Assembly: GCA_000827205.1 (NCBI GenBank)
Contig: KN832563.1
Location: 576,212-640,211, forward strand
Length of the DNA: 64,000 bases
Reading direction: 5' to 3'
Source: Plicaturopsis crispa FD-325 SS-3
Lineage: Eukaryota; Basidiomycota; Agaricomycetes; Amylocorticiales; Amylocorticiaceae
Part shown: one piece after another, positions 46,897 through 58,248 of the stretch
How the letters are laid out: every line of letters starts with the position of its first letter
Position numbering within the stretch: the stretch's first letter is position 1
Made by a program: the position numbers and the translations under genes
The notes under the pieces: generated by a model
The model's input: only the letters and a program-made list of their open reading frames with translations
Databases searched by the model: none
What the model was told of the DNA's origin: nothing

Positions 46897-48200
46897 ATGC
46901 TGTCTAGTTCCTTGGTCTCTGCAGTCCGAAGATTGAACATACCATCGCTAGCCCCGTCGTATAGCTTTCGCTTCGAGTGTCTACACCAGCGCCACTCCAA
47001 ACATCACGAACGGCAGCCTCCAGACGTTGCCCCGGAACGACCGCATTGGGAGACTATCAGACTAAAGCGTTCTCCTTCATATCGCAATAGCATGGCAAAC
47101 AACCAGATGTCCAAGAAACTGTCTTGGATCCTCCGGCATGGTGCGGAGTCTGAGGGTTTGACGATGCGCCCAGATGGGTACGTGCGCGTCTCCGAGCTGG
47201 TGAGTTTGCTTTCGTGGCAATCTATTTAAGATTATTCAGACGCAGACTCTTTACTAGTTGAAGAACCGGAAGATGCGGTCCTTAAATTTTCAGCAACTGG
47301 AGGAAATCGTGAAGACGAACGACAAGCAGCGCTACAGTATGCTCTACGAACCTGATGGCACAGGATCAGAGCATTCGTGGTGGATAAAGGCTAACCAAGG
47401 GCATTCTCTGAAGGTACCGCAGCGTTTATCTGTGTCACCTTCATCAGCGTTCAACGGCAAATCGCACTGTAGGCCGTGAAACTTGAACTCCAGGAAATCA
47501 CTTCCGCCGACGAAATTCCTATGGCCGTGCATGGAACAAGAAAACATGCATGGCGTTCTATTGGTATGTGTTCATTTTCCTACATAACTTTCTTGTTCGT
47601 AGTGCTTTATAATAGTATTACAGAGACACAGGGCCTGTCCCGGATGAATCGTAATCATATACACCTTGCACAAGGTGTTGGAGGAAAAAACGTTATCAGC
47701 GGTACGCCAGACGTCCTCAAACACCGCTCCCCCCTCTTCTCCCTGTTCAATTCGCTCACGATCGCGATATAGGCATGCGCAAGTCTTCCGACGTCCTCAT
47801 CTACATCGATGTCCAGAAAGCCCTCAATTCTGGTATCCGATTTTTCCTCTCAGACAACGGCGTTGTCCTCACAGAGGGTGACGAGCGTGGTTTCCTCTCC
47901 CCGGAATTTTTCAGCAAGGTCGAAATAGCCGAGGGTTCTGCACGGGCAACCGCAGAAAGGCCCAGCTCCGCGAAGACGAAAGGTCCCAAATCACGGCGAC
48001 CACCCGCGGTCACCCACTTGGAAGGCAAGCCGTCGGTTCAGGCAACCATCCCGGCCGAGGAGGCGCCGGCCGCGCAGAGTGCTCCGACGACTGACGAGAG
48101 CACGGGCGCGCCTGCAAAGGATACGGTCACGTCCGCCAGCAAGGGTGAAGATGACGCTCGGAATCTTGTAACACGCACCGAGAAATTAGAATTAATCTGA
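46897..48200 (+). CDS. TPT1: tRNA 2'-phosphotransferase Tpt1
   Basis: Six or so exons. The catalytic domain begins MSKKLSWILRHGAESEGLTM, containing the Arg-His pair needed for activity in yeast, then RPDGYVRVSELL. LEEIVKTNDKQRYSML, AVHGTRKHAWRSI, GLSRMNRNHIHLAQG and IYIDVQKALNSGIRFFLSDN follow, then VVLTEGDERGFLSPEFFSKV. The enzyme removes the splice-junction 2'-phosphate from tRNA with NAD, the last step of fungal tRNA splicing. A long upstream part in frame (MLSSSLVSAVRRLNIPSLAP, FRFECLHQRHSKHHERQ) resembles a mitochondrial presequence; a second Met at 47092 starts just before the domain. A disordered Ala/Pro/Lys tail closes the protein. Confidence 0.92.
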
Positions 48201-48393
48201 GCGATCATGTTGCGCATCCGTGCATTCGATCACTGACATGCCTTGCGTGGATAGAGATTTTGTGGCATTGTGTCTACCAACCGTTCTCATTGCGAGATAT
48301 ACATTCTATAGACTACTGTGTTCCATGTGAGAGCCGCTGATACCGAAAACCCAAAAACCCAAAAAACCCACAAAGCGAAAGCACGTAACAAAG

Positions 48394-49500
48394 TCACTCC
48401 AGCCGCCACCCTGCCCAAACTACCCAAGGCATGTCCCATAACGCGCCCCCCACGCGGCGCACTTCCCATCCCGATGCGCCAACCCACTGTTCCACGAACG
48501 CCTGCAGGACGTCCGCCGCACGCAGCTCCACGGCAACCAGTACAGCCGTGCGCCCCGGGACCGCAAAGTGCGTGAGGGCCGCGAGGAACGGCGGGACGAG
48601 GGCGGGGTGGTATATGCAATCGACAGCAAGGATGAGGTCGGTTGGCTCAGCCGGGCGCGGGAAGAACTGCGGGGCGGCGAGGAGGGCGTGCCAGTCAAGG
48701 GCGGAAACAGTGATGTTTGGTGCTGGGGATGGTGGGAGATTCAGGGCGATATTCTTGCGGATGAGGGGAAGGAGCTCTGGGAGATCCGTCGCAGTGTAAC
48801 GGCTGACGAGCGGGGCGAGGAGAATGCTGAGGAGACCTGTACCAGCGCTAAGATGATCGTTATACAATAAGGCATCTGTGTAGATCATGGGCGTGACGGT
48901 CCAAGGTTGGAACTGACCCGAGTTCCAGCACACGTGCATTGGCCAGTTTTGTTGGTTCCAGTAGGGCAGTGGAAATACGAATGTGATTCTGTTGAAGCAG
49001 CACCCGCGCAAATTCAATGCTAGAAACTATGGGATCAGCCCCAGAGGAAAACATTGCAGGAGCATGCCCACGTAACGCGCCACAGGACGCTCCCGGTGTC
49101 CCCCTTCCGTGTCTGCAGAGCGGTCTTGTCCTGCACTAGTTCGACCTCCACGACTCGTTCCCTCACCTCCGCTGTCCTCTTACTCTTGGCTTTCGAGCGT
49201 TTGACGCCTGGACTCGACACAGCTGTGGGAGGTGGCAGGAGCTCGAACGTCAGGCTCAACGTGTCCTTGCGCGCATCGACATGGCCGAGGCCACTGGGGA
49301 CGCTACCGGCGTTGCGCTGGAGGTCGGTATACAGCAAGAATATCTAGTAGAAACAGGTAAGTCCAATTGGAGTCGAACGTGGAGGTCACGCATATGAAGT
49401 GTTTGACCTCCTCATCTGCATCTGTGACGACCTCAGAGTCTGCAGGAAGCTGCAGGAGTCCATATATGATAGGATCTTCTTCAAGTTTCGTTGAATCCAT
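48394..49500 (-). CDS. METTL21/Rkm5-like protein lysine methyltransferase
   Basis: Starts MDSTKLEEDPIIYGLLQLP at 49500. The second exon carries LSLTFELLPPPTAVSSPG and a basic linker, then VVEVELVQDKTALQTRKGDT. The core follows: FARVLLQQ, ARVLELG spliced to AGTGLLSILLAPLVSRY (SAM loop), TATDLPELLPLIRKNIALN, VSALDWHALL, then DLILAVDCIYHPALVPPFLA and VLVAVELRAADVLQAFVE. The order matches Rkm5 and METTL21D, which methylate lysines on ribosomal protein or p97-type targets. It is a different branch from the enzyme at 21271-22638. It converges with TPT1, with about 190 bases between stops. Confidence 0.82.
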
Positions 49501-50106
49501 CGGATCTTGACGCTTGAAGTGCTACTTTCTCGGCAAAACCAATGTGCAAGTGTCACCGGTTCCTCTTCAAGGTTTCAGGCTACGAGTTCTGAGCGTATGA
49601 GCATGGTTTCCACGGGAAAATTGAAGGAGTTGGGAGATGCACGGAACGAGAAACATCATTTATTTTGGAATTTAGGATTTAGAGTTGGCAGAATGTTACG
49701 TAAGCGCGAGACACCACTGACCAGGTCTCGCCGCCTAAGGCCTTTCCACTTTCAAGTTCAAGTCGTCTGCCACTAGCGATAGAATAGCGACCTACAGCGA
49801 CCCATACCAAGAGAAGCTTTTTTTCAAGGACAAGGAACCTGTTAGAAAGCTACAGGCAGTCCAGGTGAGTGACTCAAGGCTGAATATCAAGCCCATTGAC
49901 TATTGAATGTACGCAACGAATGGCAGCCGCTAATTTGACTAAGGCTCTGTCACGGTGCTTCAAAGTGTAGCAACAGTTGCACTCGGGACATCGTACCCAC
50001 CGTGCATTTTCGAGTGAGCGGACAAGATAAGATATATAATGCTCATACTAATATTAAGTCTTGTTAAACGAGATTTTGGAAGTATCTAGCTCGACATAAC
50101 CACAAC
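49501..50106. other. Divergent intergenic region
   Basis: Promoters of the methyltransferase (minus) and the F-box gene (plus). No gene or repeat recognised. Confidence 0.5.
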
Positions 50107-51337
50107 ATGGCAGTGACTCCCCGCACGCTCGCTCCTGAACTGTGCGATACACTCATCGGTTACCTCAGTAACGACCAAAATGCATTGGCCGCTTGCAGTC
50201 TTGTCTGCAAGGACTGGCTTCCCGCCAGTCGTCACCACCGGTTTGGTGTTAAGACGCAAGACACGTCTGGCCGCGATCACAATGCATGTACAGTTACGAA
50301 ACGGAACATCGGTGCATTGCATAAACTCCTCACTTCTCCGCACTGCACTCTGCCATATTTCGTCCATCACCTTCACCTGGATCTTGGATCAGAGTGGCCA
50401 GCAGGCCTCATATCGCTGAATGATTTGCTTCCGGTCATCCAGAGTCTCCCATTCGCTCGTTGCCTAGAAATCGGGCGAAATAACGAGCGCCAAAACTTAC
50501 CGAATATCTCATTGAGTCTCACTCCCCTTCTGGATAACATCAAGGACGTTCGGCTCAAGAACTTGTTCATCGATGATACAGATATTGTTCGGTTGATATC
50601 GGCTTGTCGGTCGCTGGAGGCTCTGATGCTTTCCTATCTTGCGCCGATGACCGCTGTGGATCCTAGTCATCCACACCACGAACCCTTACCTCCTTTGCAC
50701 ATTCCCTTGACATTGCACACTCTTACACTGCACCTCGCGGAGTTCAGCACTGTTAATATTCTCCGGTGCCTTCGCTCAGGCGCCACCCTCAAACTTCGAA
50801 AACTTGTCCTCCGACTACGCTGTTCTGCCCCGGAAGAGAACTTGAATGCGATCCTTTGCTCGTTCATAAAATCACTCGGACCCTCCTTGGAGGTCCTAGA
50901 AATCGACCCTACGTACTCAAGCGTCGACAGCATTCTCGACAATCTGGACCTATCGCTGAACACAAACCTTCGACTGCTCAACGTGGGCGTGGTCGTGCGG
51001 AAAATGACAGAGTTCGCCAATATGCTCAACGGAATGGGCTCTTCCCGCATGGAAGAAATACGGTTCATCATCGTCTCGCGCTGGATCTTCAAGGCCTTCG
51101 AATGGTGTGATGGAGATGTCATAGACAGGGCCTTGAACCATCCACGGTTCGCCCGCCTCCGTGTTGTTGTTATGCGTCTACACAACAGTGCGCACTCGCC
51201 CGAAACCGTGCGGTATGTCACAGATCAGTGCCCAGGTCTCCGTGCTCGTGGGATTCTCTATATAGAGGTCTGTCATATAATATCTTCGACTTGGTCGTTT
51301 TTCCTGATTTACCTCAACCTCACAGCCATACGCTTAG
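50107..51337 (+). CDS. F-box domain protein
   Basis: A nearly intronless gene. The N terminus TLAPELCDTLIGYLSNDQNA, followed by LAACSLVCKDWLPASRHHRF, is the F-box form abundant in Agaricomycetes. The rest is an irregular leucine-rich region (VRLKNLFIDDTDIVRLISAC, LEALMLSY, LHTLTLHLAEFSTVNILRCL, LEVLEIDPTYSSVDSIL). Such proteins link targets to SCF ubiquitin ligase; the target is unknown. The single open frame runs to 51492, but a good intron at 51268-51325 gives the end GILYIEPYA with stop at 51337. I prefer that end because the frame beyond reads like intron and 3' flank. Confidence 0.8.
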
Positions 51338-51636
51338 TACGGCGGACGATTCACAATTGCTACCTTAAATGCCTATATGATCTATCCTCGAATTTTTGGC
51401 GCTCCTTTTGGCAGCATCCCTTCTTCCCTCGACTTTGCATCCGGTATCATATGCCCTGCTTACCTTGTCACCTTCGACTCGGTACATACTGACGTGCTAA
51501 AGCCCGTGTTTATACATAATCCATTTGGTTATTCCGTGTTATACAAGCTGTTTCTTCGCACTCTTTGATTCATCACAGTATCCCAGGGCAGTAACCCATG
51601 GCCGTCCCTCCCGCGACCGTCATCCAAGTTGGCAGC
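51338..51636. other. Convergent 3' flanks
   Basis: Short interval between the F-box and dioxygenase stops. Nothing recognised. Confidence 0.5.
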
Positions 51637-53408
51637 TCAATAGACAGATTCGTGCTGCACTACCGCACCCGACCTCGGATCGACCCAGGCCTGACCAGAC
51701 GTTAAGGTGTAGTGATCGTCCAGGATATCGATCGGGAACGCTTGCTCGACAGGCCGTGTAAGGTTCTCCCAAGCCGCGTCGTGGGACGACGGGTGCGGCG
51801 TGACATGCGCCTCGTTGCGGATCCAAATGCGGAGGAGGTGGCGTCTGCTTAAAATTGAGAACGCAGCAAGGAGAGCACGGAGACTTGCACGTACGTGTGC
51901 GCTTCACTGTCCACCGACGCTGTACGCGCGTGGAACAGCGTCAAGTTGTTGGCATATCTGACACCATCGTGTCGCGTAAGATTATGCGTTATTGACGGGA
52001 ACAGACAATGATATACGCACTCGAAGTCACCAGGCTTCAGCTTGATATCGAACGAATGCTTCTCCGCGTAGGCCGTGATCGCGTCGAGTGCGAGATTCTG
52101 CGCTCATACATTGAGCACCCCATCAAACCAGAATAGAAACCAAACCTACCTGTTCATATGTAACCGGCTTCGATCCAGCAGGTTCTACACCCGGCAAAAC
52201 GACCTTTTAGCTAAACCCAGTAAACGTAGTCGAGGTGCATACGTTGTTTGTCCTCTCCGAACGGGAAATAGGCGCGCCGCGCATACTGCGCGACAAGCAC
52301 CTTCCCCTTCCCGTCCGGCCGGTCGAGGTAGTGTATCAGGCCCGCATTGTTCTTCCAGATCGGGCTGGTGATAGTGCGCAGTACGTCGCGCCGGCGCTCT
52401 GCAAGCGTGTTGTACGTAGCGCCGACAGATGCAAGCTGTCCATATCAACAATATCAGCCAGTTAAATGGATTGACCAGGGAATAGAGGGAAAGGAATAGT
52501 CACGCACACGACTGAGTCCACCGGTTTCGGCTTCGCCAAGCGCAACCATGCCGATGATATCCCCAGCGTCGGTATGGAACACTTGGTCTTGGCCCGTTTG
52601 ACCTGCGTACATGGATGTGGTGTGAATGTTCGTACATGAAAGCAAAGAGTGCGACGAGGAGTGTGAGAGATTTACCTTTCACAATAATCCGGGGCCGTTT
52701 ATCCGCGGGGATGCCAGAAATGTCCTTCAAGTGGTGGATACCGCGGTTTTGCTGCTGGTTCAGGCGCTTCTCGCCGACGTGCGACGAGACACCGAGGAAG
52801 ATAATGATTTGCTCCTCCCGCGAGTACTTCTCGATCGGGAAGCCTATGATACACGATGAGTCTGTGTCCACACAAACTTGCACAGTGATAGCGAGCAGAC
52901 GCACCTCGCAAGATGCGGAAACCTAGCCCCCGTTCGACCTGGACTATAGTCTTCTCGAGCTCCGCCTTCAGACTTGGGAGGGGGAACGTCTCCTGGGAGA
53001 CGTCCTTGAACGGCCGGCCAGACGCTACGAACGCCTTCACTGCGGCGTCGATCTCGGCGTTGTCCGCATCCGTGAACGTGTACAGCCATCGCTCCGCTGT
53101 GCACGACCATTAGCGAACACTGTGTGCAAAGTTGTGCCAGTACGTACGCTGGTTCTGGAGCTCCTTGCCATCCCACACTGCAGGGCCCTCTGCTTTCTCG
53201 GGGAAGCCAGCGGGGAGGGGGTCCTCCTCTGGGGGCGGCGCCGTGTAGCTCGCGTCCTCGCGAGAGAACCATTCCTACACAGGACCAAGGTATCTGGTAA
53301 GGGTCCTGGATACGAATACTTGAGGCATAGACGACGTACGGGGCGATATTCGTAGTCGGGGGTGAAGTTGAGCTTGCCTGAGGGCACCTGTTGGACTGCG
53401 ACGGACAT
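51637..53408 (-). CDS. TauD/TfdA-family Fe(II)/2-oxoglutarate dioxygenase
   Basis: Starts MSVAVQQVPSGKLNFTPDYE at 53408. Then come EWFSREDASYTAPPPEEDPL and WLYTFTDADNAEIDAAVKAF. ERGLGFRILRG and FPIEKYSREEQIIIFLGVSS lead into the core. The iron-binding HxD is in QVFHTDAGDIIGMVAL. VLRTITSPIWKNNAGLI, QRMHLDYVYWV and ANNLTLFHARTA follow. The distal His and 2-oxoglutarate Arg are in TYRRHLLRIWIRNEA near the C terminus, which ends in WVDPRSGAVVQHESVY. Fungal members oxidise sulfonates such as taurine or related small acids. About nine exons. Earlier exon limits are approximate. Confidence 0.85.
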
Positions 53409-53998
53409 GATAAGCAGGTGTGTGGGTTGTGCTAGCGAGGACGCTTATGCGAGGGGTATGCTATGAGCAGCGAGAGACCTGCTTATAAGCAGCACACTTT
53501 AGAAGTATGGGCGTACTATGGTGCAAGCCGAGCATGTCATCACGCAATATGACGGGTCACTCACCTTTCAGGACGTGCGAGTAAGCTTGCTGCACTCCTC
53601 ATGACCATGTTATGATCAGTCCGGTCGCTCATAAGTTCTTGGTAGTGCTATCTAGACACCATAAACACCGCCCAATCCCTGAGAAAGTACGCGATCGATT
53701 GGAAGCTTTTGCAGAAGGTCTACTGAACCTCGAGTCTTAGAACTTGACCTAGCGCATGCTATGCAATTGTAATCGTCTATAAAGTGCTATCAGACGCGTA
53801 CAAGCATGTTATCAGCATACGATTAGTGAAGAAGACCCAAATCTCGCTGACCTAGTGCACGGTGAGGATTATCGACGTCGCTTTCCCTGGGCCGGTGTCG
53901 GTGGTTTAGAAGTATCCGTAGGTTCAAGCGTGACTTACATAAAGTGGCATCTACCGAATCCGGCCGCTGGACTGCGCTTGCGCAGGTCGTAGCTAGCT
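53409..53998. other. Dioxygenase promoter and MFS 3' flank
   Basis: No gene, repeat or clear motif seen. Confidence 0.5.
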
Positions 53999-56001
53999 TC
54001 ACCCGCTCCTTGACGGAGATCGCGCCTTCTGCATCCCCCAGCCAACACTGGCGACAATGGCCGCACCTGCGAAGCACGTTCCCACGTATATGATCATCTT
54101 CTCAAAGCGGCCGCCGCCAACGTCGAAGCCCAGCCTCCCCTTCAAGTTCAGGACATTCGAGGACGACACGCGGGCAAGCGACGTCGCGATCGGTGTAGAC
54201 AGTATATTCCCGAGACCGCGCGAGAAGAGGACGTAGCCGAAGAGCGTCGTCGAGAGAGTCGGGTCATCCTCTGTGGATGGTGTGTGTGAGACGACCAAAC
54301 GGTTATGTTAGTGCCAGTGGGCGTGGAGAGTGGAAGAGCGTGCGCACTAGCGATGGGCCGGATGAACGAGGTGTAGAGACTCGTCCACCCGCTTGCGAGG
54401 GCACCGTAGGCGATGCTGAACACTAGGAGGCCCGCGAAAGAGTACGAGAGAACACCCCATAGAACGAAGGTGGCGAGTGAGGTCTATAGAACCACATTGA
54501 GCGGAGATATGGCGGACGTAGAACATGGAGAGACCGCAAGTGCTGCAGACAACGCCAAGATCCAAGGCTCGAAGTTGTCGGATAATGAGCCCATGGATAG
54601 ACGGCCTATAACGGAGGCACCTGTGCCCAGAAATGCACAATATTATGAGCCAGAAATATCATAGGTAACATCGCAGTGGGATTCTGACCGTTCAGTAAAG
54701 CAATGGTGAGCGAGGACTTAAATTCCCCGATGTGTAGCTCGCTGGCAAACGCTGTCGGTGCAAGGATCATTATCATAGAGAAAAGGAAAGAAGAAAACAA
54801 CTCACTGGGCAACCAGACGATGGGAATGAAGTAGCCTAACCATTGTCTCGTTCAAAGACCAGCAGTAAGTGTGAGGCAGAAGCATACCCAATCCCTGCAT
54901 CGTATTCGCCAAGATCAACATCCAAAACGTCCTATTCCTCGACCACTCCGTCGAAGACCGCGCCGCACGCCCCTGGACGCGCGACATCGGCAGCCGCCCC
55001 TTCACAAACGGGAGCAGAGGAAGCAGCAAGCCGGTCACGGCGAACGAGAGATACCGCAAGGTCTTCGCCGGGCCGAATTTCGCGAGCAAGGGGGGCAGGA
55101 CGAGCGGGAGGAGCAGCCCGCCTACACCCGTTCCGGCGAACATGACTCCGTTGGCAAAGCCGCGGCGCTCGACGAACCATTCGGACATGTATGAGATGCA
55201 TGGGCCGTACAGCAGGGCTGCATTTGTAGATGTCAGGGTGAGGGATGTAGATGAGAGCAGGCTGGTGGCGGAACTCACAGCCCCCGATGGCGTAGAGAAC
55301 ACCTTGCAAGATGACGAGGTCGAGTACCTGTAAGTTCAACAGTTATGCACGGATGCACCCAGCAGTGAAACAGAGTCTGGTCAATACCTTGGTAGCATAG
55401 CTGGCACCAAACAGACTGCCGCAACAAAGCACGCAGCCCGTCCATGCCATATGTGGACGAAAATTTGGCCAACGCGCCGTGATAGGGTTAATGATTGGGC
55501 CTAATGATATGATGCATGCGGGTTAGGGAGGCGAGAGGGTACAACGGCAGACAGGGTGCACATACCGGAGCAGTATATTATCCCGGATGATAGCGGTCCT
55601 ACGAGAGGAAGAATGGATGAGGCGTTTTTCTGGGACGCGTAGGTCGGGTCCCTCATATATGTGTCTAAGAATATTCCGAATGCATTTGGGAATCCCCAGA
55701 CGATAGCCTCGATGGAGAATGCTGCCGCAAGCTGTTGGACACAGAACAGACACTAGTCATCAATAGTACTGAAAAGAGGAAGGATACGAGTTACGAAGGA
55801 CATGGCGCCAAATCCTCTGTCGACCGGCGCTAACGAAGACTCGTTGGTGTTCCTCGTCGTCTCGGCACGCGATGAGGTCTCGAGGACGGATGGATCGTCA
55901 CCATGAATACTGCCAATCGACGACAACGTCAGAGGTGGACGTTCTGCTAATTCGATGGAGTCTGTTGGTTGGGTAGCGGAAAGGGACCGCGTCGACGCCA
56001 T
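53999..56001 (-). CDS. MFS monocarboxylate-type transporter (copy 2)
   Basis: Paralogue of the carrier at 28854-30861 with the same exon plan. Starts MASTRSLSATQPTDSIELAE; the stretch NESSLAPVDRGFGAMSF is identical. SYMSEWFVERRGFANGVMFA, TGVGGLLLPLVLPPLLAKFG, SLYTSFIRPIAS, STTLFGYVLFSRGLGNILST and KMIIYVGTCFAGAAIVASVG follow. N-terminal tails and the last loops differ most (copy 2 has ARVSSSNVLNLKGR where copy 1 has YRLSPAQVPDGG). It lies 408 bases after H4 copy 2 on the same strand, with no reductase between. Both copies look intact, so divergence of substrate or expression is possible. Confidence 0.88.
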
Positions 56002-56409
56002 TCTGCGATGACGTGCTCAACGTCGACAAAGACGAGCAGGAGATGGACAAGGTGGTCGTCTGGACAGTAAAAGAGGTAGTTACTTAACATACGGAGTCAC
56101 AACTTCTTACTGATAAGCAAACAGTGAGTCATGGAAAAGCATAGGTAGTTGGTCAATACAGGGCTTACCGTGTAAGTAAGTACTTCGGCGCCGGGCACAA
56201 GCCTGATGACAACCAACCGATGCAGTTACTCCAGTTCTACGCGCACGTAATTCCTATGAATGGGGACCAGCAACGCTGCATAGACTAACGCAAACTAACC
56301 ATTTTGACAGTCTTGCGCAATCGCACGAGAAGGACTCTGAAGGAGAGGGAGAGAAATAATAATTTACAGTAGCGTACACCGATACAAATGACAATAAAAC
56401 AAGCAAGAT
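56002..56409. other. Interval between H4 copy 2 and MFS copy 2
   Basis: Carries the MFS promoter and H4 3' flank. Counterpart of 26557-28853 in block 1, which is about 1.9 kb longer and holds a reductase gene. Confidence 0.5.
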
Positions 56410-57682
<1,273 letters not shown>

Positions 57683-57844
57683 AGGGGCACCCCGGGTTTT
57701 CTTTTCTGTTGGTCGTATTCTATCCATTGTATTTTGTTTGTAATTTATTTCTCTGCGCTCTACCATCATCTCGTTGCTGCTCGATTTCATCGTTCCCATT
57801 GAATTCCATCGAGACTCGAGTCCTGAGTAAGTTCTGCGAATGAT

Positions 57845-58178
57845 AAGATAGGGCTCGTTCATGTACGACTACATCACATGATCACGCCTGTCACATTTGG
57901 CGGGCAAAATTCTCAGAAAGCTATAAACTCATTCCACAGGAAGCGGAAAAAAAAATTGGCGCGGAGAATCTCTAGAGTAAACCTTTCGCAAGGGTTTACT
58001 CGTGCGCAATTTTTCATTTTTGTTGTGCTCACATCGGAGATGTAGAAACGACGTTGAAGCCAAGCCAAATTTTGGCCGCTTTCGGGACTTGAATGTCACG
58101 CAAACCATTGCGCGCCTGCCAATTCACATGATTGTCACGCAATGTCACACGTAGTCGTACATGAACGAGCCCTATCTT
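57845..58178. mobile_element. Small inverted-repeat element (MITE-like) upstream of the sirtuin gene
   Basis: The ends are a perfect 28-bp inverted repeat: aagatagggctcgttcatgt followed by acgactac at 57845-57872, complement at 58151-58178. 334 bp, AT-rich inside, no protein. The right end lies 70 bases before the likely sirtuin start and contributes an upstream in-frame ATG at 58161. Target duplication not clear. Confidence 0.75.
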
Positions 58179-58248
58179 AAGATAACGGGTAACAAACAAG
58201 AACAAACTGCTTCTGTAGCCGTTTCGTTGACGCGTCTTGGATCTTTCA

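Noticed and set aside
51268-51492. Extended C terminus of the F-box protein
   Set aside because: The stretch begins with a splice donor, has an acceptor at 51325 and reads like intron plus 3' flank; the spliced end is preferred.
58161-58248. Upstream sirtuin start codon
   Set aside because: It lies inside the inverted end of a mobile element, so it is probably not the ancestral start, though it may be used.
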